Positions 6,642-9,648 of a DNA stretch of 9,648 bases are shown in pieces. The translations under genes were made by a program, and so were the position numbers. How positions within the stretch are numbered: the first letter of the stretch is position 1; each line of letters starts with the position of its first letter. Origin of the DNA: Enterovibrio sp042096095 (lineage in GTDB: Bacteria > Pseudomonadota > Gammaproteobacteria > Enterobacterales > Vibrionaceae); assembly GCA_042096095.1 (NCBI GenBank), contig JBELME010000153.1, forward strand, positions 1 through 9,648, in the 5' to 3' direction. The notes beneath the pieces are model-generated. The model was not told the origin of the DNA, made no database searches, and worked only from the letters and a program-made list of their open reading frames with translations.

Positions 6642-7355
6642 TTACTGCCCTTCTTTTTGAGCGTTTGCCGTTGCAGCAGCAGACGATGCATCCGGTTTCA
6701 ACAAACGGGCTTCCATGATTTTGCTGAAAATCACGAACACAACAAAAGAGGCAATCGCGGTCGGCAGTGCCCACAGCGCCATAGTTCCAAGTTTCACGTC
6801 CAATTGGTTATCCGTCATCACGCCTTTAATGAGCAAGATGCCGCCCGTACCAATAAACAACAGCTGACTAAAGAAATTGGCGAAGTTTTCACTGGCTGCG
6901 GATAACGCACGAATGCCTTGGCGTTTTTCATCAGATAGATTTGGCGAGGCTTTTTCTGCGGCGGCTTCCGCCATCGGTGCGATCAAAGGACGAATCATGG
7001 CTGGGTGACCACCGATGCTCAAGCCCATGCCATTGGTCACTTTGCGAAGTAGCAAATATGTCATCAATATCTTGCTGATAGAGGCTTTTTTCATTGCGCC
7101 GATCAAGGCTTCTGCACGTTGGCGCAGGCCATAACGCTCAAGAATACCGATCATAGGAAGAATAAGGATGAACAGGGACATATAGCGGTTCTGGGTAAAG
7201 GATTGGCCTAAGGTAGACAGAATGTCCATTACCGCGATGTCTGCGACCAAGCCAGTAGCAACACCCGCAACAAAAATTACCAACAAGGTGTTTAGCTTTA
7301 ATGCTAAGCCCACCGTTATTATCACAATGCCAATCAATGGCCAAAAATCAATCAT
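6642..7355 (-). CDS. DUF969-family membrane protein, proposed 5-oxoproline transporter subunit
   Basis: First gene of the operon; a 237-residue inner-membrane protein with membrane segments near 4-20, 22-44, 58-74, 95-112, 160-180 and 190-212 and a polar Ala-rich C-terminal tail (220-237). The strongly conserved-looking 'GGHPAMIRPLIAPMAEAAAE' spans 115-134 between hydrophobic stretches, followed by a charged cytoplasmic-type loop. Together with the DUF979 partner (538 residues in all) it may form one split carrier; this is inference from size, adjacency and family co-occurrence. The start is ATG at 7355 with AGAGAG five bases ahead. It is divergent from the YkuD gene across a 463-bp gap. Confidence 0.9.
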   Translation of the reverse strand: MIDFWPLIGIVIITVGLALKLNTLLVIFVAGVATGLVADIAVMDILSTLGQSFTQNRYMSLFILILPMIGILERYGLRQRAEALIGAMKKASISKILMTYLLLRKVTNGMGLSIGGHPAMIRPLIAPMAEAAAEKASPNLSDEKRQGIRALSAASENFANFFSQLLFIGTGGILLIKGVMTDNQLDVKLGTMALWALPTAIASFVVFVIFSKIMEARLLKPDASSAAATANAQKEGQ

Positions 7356-7818
7356 AAGGGCTCTCTACACGATCTGTAATTTTACGTGTTATCAGTGACT
7401 AAAAATTCAAAGATGGCCTGAGTATACGGAAGCCTCCAAATCACCTCCAATTAGAGATTTTTGCAACCAAGAACAAGCATTTTTGTCGTAATACCATTAA
7501 ATTTTCATGTGTTAAGTCGTTGTTTCCAAGTTCGCGAAGACGCCGTAAGCCTTACAAATTAAGTGTTGGCATCAAATTCGTGGAAAATTGAGAATCCAAT
7601 ATGGCTAATCCATTGAATTTTCAGTTATGAAACAAAAATTCCTGAAAAATCCCGTTCTACTAGTATGCATCGCCAATACTTATCTATATCAACGCCTACT
7701 CAAAGGGTGGCGCTGAACGCGCAACAGAACAGAAATGACCAGTAGGTAAATCAAGGAAACGCGTTAGGCGATATAAGAAATACAACGGTATGGACACCAG
7801 AAACAAAGCAGGACATTC
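7356..7818. other. 463-bp divergent intergenic region
   Basis: AT-rich control region between the pyroglutamate operon and the YkuD gene. It holds the minus-strand promoter candidate near 7421-7450. A 14-base sequence CCATTAAATTTTCA (7494-7507) recurs with one change at 7610-7623, and a GAAAATT at 7583-7589 is an inverted copy of the same core; these may be regulator sites. I see no convincing plus-strand promoter, though AT-rich hexamers near 7680-7690 are possible. A 29-codon open frame at 7627-7716 lacks a ribosome binding site and is not called. Confidence 0.4.
7421..7450 (-). promoter_or_regulatory. Candidate promoter of the DUF969-DUF979-pcp operon
   Basis: On the minus strand TTGGAG (7450-7445) is followed by an 18-base spacer and TATACT (7426-7421), a 5/6 match to the -10 consensus. 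TTGGAGG occurs twice here, 10 bases apart (7450-7444 and 7440-7434), so the second copy lies in the spacer and may be a regulator half-site. The transcript leader would be about 60 bases. Not proven by sequence alone. Confidence 0.4.
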
Positions 7819-8613
7819 ATGAAAACGTTATTTGGGTTTGCGATAGCAGCCACCATGTTGTGGGCACTGCCGCAAATGGGCATAGCCTCTGCGAACAATA
7901 TTTCGGGCGAAACGGAGAGCCTGACGGCGTCAACCTCCACGAACACGGTCATCACTCAACTCAACGACGTACAGACAGACACAACGCCCCAGACTGTCTC
8001 TCGCATCAGCGATAAATCATCCATTGATGCCGTTCGCCGCATTATTACGTCTTCGTCATCCGCCGCGCGCTACTCCCGCTTTTCCATTGATGAGATTTTA
8101 GGCAAGAGCCAACGCCCGAAGGCAGACCCCCCCAAACCAAACGACAAAAAAACCGTGCTCATTAAATCACCCGAGCCAGTAGAAACACCGAAAGTCGATT
8201 TGGTCAAAATAGATAAATCGATGCGCAAGATGTTTCTCCTCAAAGGGGACGAGGTGGTGGCTTCCTATGGCATAGCTTTAGGCGCTAACCCCAAAGGCCA
8301 TAAATTAAGAGAAGGTGACAAGCGCACACCTGAAGGCCGCTATACATTAGATTTGATTAACGAGCGCTCGCGTTTTTACCGTTCAATTCGCATCAACTAC
8401 CCGAGTAAAGAGGATCTTGCACGCGCTGAGCTATTGGGTTTTCCCCCTGGCGGTCACATCATGATCCACGGACAAAAGAACGGCAATGGTCCTCACCCTA
8501 GTCTGAACCGAGGTAAGGACTGGACGGACGGTTGCGTTGCCATTTCAAATAAAGAGATGGATGAGTTCTTAGCATTGGTCAACATAGGCACACCCATTGA
8601 GATCGAATGGTAA
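7819..8613 (+). CDS. Exported YkuD-domain protein (L,D-transpeptidase family)
   Basis: Periplasmic peptidoglycan-acting protein of 264 residues. Residues 1-25 are a Sec signal peptide ending in 'ASA'. A Ser/Thr-rich, low-complexity stretch (30-85) and a Pro/Lys-rich linker (97-125) lead to the catalytic YkuD domain (about 126-264). The domain opens with 'VDLVKIDKS', contains 'KRTPEGRY' (168-175), the histidine 'HIMIHG' (213-218) and the nucleophile Cys239 in 'DWTDGCVA'. This TDGC form, with no Arg after Cys-Val, differs from the SxGCIR of classic transpeptidases and resembles the YafK/DpaA-like branch. Known YkuD enzymes make or cut peptidoglycan crosslinks and lipoprotein bonds; which reaction applies here is not clear. 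AGGA lies five bases ahead of the ATG at 7819. No YkuD partner such as a LysM or SPOR domain is present. The gene seems monocistronic, with no strong terminator after it. Confidence 0.9.
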   Translation: MKTLFGFAIAATMLWALPQMGIASANNISGETESLTASTSTNTVITQLNDVQTDTTPQTVSRISDKSSIDAVRRIITSSSSAARYSRFSIDEILGKSQRPKADPPKPNDKKTVLIKSPEPVETPKVDLVKIDKSMRKMFLLKGDEVVASYGIALGANPKGHKLREGDKRTPEGRYTLDLINERSRFYRSIRINYPSKEDLARAELLGFPPGGHIMIHGQKNGNGPHPSLNRGKDWTDGCVAISNKEMDEFLALVNIGTPIEIEW

Positions 8614-8882
8614 TGCTGACTCTGCACTGAATAACGGTGCAAAGTACCCTACTTTACCCCGCCATTTACCTTTTGATTTACGGCGCGATCTACTCGATGA
8701 CATACGCCCGCGTCATCAGTCAAAACCACCCTGTATCCAACCATCTTCACTGGATATCGACTGCACACTTTCCCAGACGAGATGCTTATATTCATTGACG
8801 CTTCATCTCAAAGTTCCGAGTAACAAAAGTGTAACAGATGAAATATTGTCTCATTTTCGATATTGCATCCCATCGGCAGTGC
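8614..8882. other. Gene-free stretch after the YkuD gene
   Basis: No credible gene. The 8597-8899 open frame overlaps the YkuD gene end, has no ribosome binding site and has shadow-like composition. Weak structures: an imperfect hairpin at 8620-8644 (TGCAC / GTGCA core, no T run, so a poor terminator); GATGAC (8696-8701) facing GTCATC (8712-8717); GAGATG (8779-8784) facing CATCTC (8804-8809). Together with the Pho region the gene-free span to 8987 is 374 bases. Confidence 0.35.
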
Positions 8883-8911
8883 CTGTCATCTCGCTGTAAG
8901 ATAACTGTCAT
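8883..8911 (+). promoter_or_regulatory. PhoB binding site: three Pho half-sites at 11-bp spacing
   Basis: CTGTCAT at 8883-8889, CTGTAAG at 8894-8900 and CTGTCAT at 8905-8911 follow each other at exactly 11-bp intervals, separated by 4-base spacers, the second AT-only (ATAA). The PhoB box in E. coli is two such 7-mers with a 4-base AT-rich gap. The last unit ends 10 bases before TACCTT (8922-8927), the right place for a -10 in a PhoB-activated promoter that lacks a -35. It lies 76 bases ahead of a phosphate transporter gene, which fits phosphate-starvation control. Confidence 0.85.
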
Positions 8912-8921
8912 ATTTCGATCC

Positions 8922-8927
8922 TACCTT
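8922..8927 (+). promoter_or_regulatory. Candidate -10 of the nptA-like gene
   Basis: TACCTT keeps the key first, second and last bases of TATAAT and stands 10 bases after the last Pho half-site. Transcription would begin near 8934, giving a leader of about 54 bases containing a small bulged hairpin near 8944-8968. Confidence 0.45.
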
Positions 8928-8987
8928 CTGCGTGCGTACAGAAAACCACAACAATAATTATGTTGGTTTCCATCACAAGGAAAGGAT

Positions 8988-9648
8988 ATGGCACAGTTAG
9001 AAGCCGAAAATAGACAAACGGGTAAACGCGCTGACTTTATGGTCTGGATTAAGATCGTAGGTCTGGTTTATTTGTTACTTTTAGCCGTCGGCATGATTGG
9101 TTCAGGATTTAAATGGGCCACAGGCGGACAAGCGAAAGAACTTTTTGAATTTGCTTCGAACCCTTTTACTGCCCTCATTATCGGTACCGTATGTACTGCC
9201 CTCATTCAAAGTTCTAGTACTGTAACCTCCATCATCGTGGGCATGGTTGCAGGCGGTTTGCCGCTCGCAACTGCAATCCCTATGGTCATGGGTGCTAACA
9301 TCGGTACCACAATCACTAACACCCTGGTGAGCTTGGGTCACGTGCGTGACAAAGAAGAATTCAAACGTGCATTCTCAGCAGCTACCATTCACGATTTCTT
9401 CAACTTAATGGCAGTGGTTATCTTCTTGCCACTGGAAATCGCGACAGGCTTCTTGCAAAAAGTGAGTGCATGGATGGTGGCACCGCTATCCGGTTCTGAT
9501 GGCATGAGTTTGAGCGGTTTCAACTTCATGAAAGCCATCACAAAACCTGTGATCAATTCAGTGAAAGGCGCATTGGAGTCTCTGGGTGAACCGACTGGTG
9601 GCATCATCATGATTCTGCTGGGCATCACGTGTATCTTCATTTCCATCA
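8988..9648 (+). CDS. nptA: Na+/phosphate cotransporter, NptA-like (partial, 3' end outside window)
   Basis: Inner-membrane sodium-dependent phosphate uptake protein of the PNaS / Na_Pi_cotrans family; 220 codons are in the window and the frame is open at the edge. Seen: a short basic cytoplasmic N-terminus, membrane segment 21-41, then the family signature 'ALIQSSSTVT' (QSSS at 74-77), which forms part of the substrate/ion path, the following 'GMVAGG', and 'GANIGTTITNT' (102-112); later 'ATIHDFFNLMAV' and a hydrophobic segment from about 200. The family has two such inverted repeats, so the second QSSS should lie beyond the window. The start ATG at 8988 has a strong AAGGAAAGGA ending one base before it (AAGGA at 8977-8981, six-base spacing). 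The triple PhoB site upstream predicts induction under phosphate limitation. No phoU-like domain can be seen in the part present. Confidence 0.93.
   Translation, partial: MAQLEAENRQTGKRADFMVWIKIVGLVYLLLLAVGMIGSGFKWATGGQAKELFEFASNPFTALIIGTVCTALIQSSSTVTSIIVGMVAGGLPLATAIPMVMGANIGTTITNTLVSLGHVRDKEEFKRAFSAATIHDFFNLMAVVIFLPLEIATGFLQKVSAWMVAPLSGSDGMSLSGFNFMKAITKPVINSVKGALESLGEPTGGIIMILLGITCIFISI

Noticed and set aside
7627..7716. 29-codon open frame with a basic, partly hydrophobic peptide (MKQKFLKNPVLL...)
   Set aside because: No Shine-Dalgarno is seen before the ATG, and it lies in AT-rich control DNA; not enough support for a small protein or leader peptide.
8597..8899. 100-residue open frame after the YkuD gene
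   Set aside because: It overlaps the YkuD stop in another frame, has no start signal, and its end overlaps the PhoB site.
9102..9646. Minus-strand open frames opposite the NptA-like gene
   Set aside because: Shadows of a clear coding frame with QSSS and GANIGTT signatures on the plus strand.

Overview
The window looks like a stretch of a Vibrionaceae chromosome, most likely Vibrio. This rests on the close match of several proteins to enterobacterial and vibrio families (PotD, Pcp, NptA), on moderate GC content, and on a long palindrome with 'atacccaag'/'cttgggtat' arms of a kind I associate with Vibrio intergenic repeats. The species cannot be fixed from sequence alone. No rRNA, tRNA, CRISPR array, transposase or integrase is visible.

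Layout, left to right. (1) 1-405: the 3' end of a membrane-fusion (HlyD-type) protein with a stop codon upstream in the same frame, probably a broken gene, closed by a strong terminator (420-456). (2) 498-740, minus strand: an unrecognised 80-residue protein with a perfect -10, a good ribosome binding site and an inverted repeat over its -35 region. (3) 1090-2121: potD, a spermidine/putrescine-binding protein that stands alone, followed by a terminator shared with the convergent gene. (4) 2200-2970, minus: an APH-fold kinase. (5) 3067-3807, minus: a lipoprotein with an acidic linker. (6) 3908-4392, minus: a small helical protein gene interrupted by a -1 frameshift. (7) 4645-4971: a DUF2185/Imm33-like protein bounded by copies of the palindromic repeat. 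(8) 5086-7355, minus: a tight three-gene operon, DUF969 - DUF979 - pcp, with its own promoter candidate and terminator. (9) 7819-8613: an exported YkuD-family protein. (10) 8988 to the window end: the first 220 codons of a Na+/phosphate cotransporter (nptA-like) behind a triple PhoB site.

The most coherent functional unit is the DUF969-DUF979-pcp operon. Pyroglutamyl peptidase removes N-terminal pyroglutamate (5-oxoproline) from peptides, and the two membrane proteins belong to families linked to 5-oxoproline transport, so the operon reads as a pyroglutamate release and transport module. The best regulatory signal is the run of three PhoB half-sites spaced exactly 11 bp apart, which ties the phosphate transporter to phosphate starvation. 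The region as a whole looks like an accessory-rich part of a vibrio chromosome carrying unrelated transport, envelope and orphan genes, two of them damaged.
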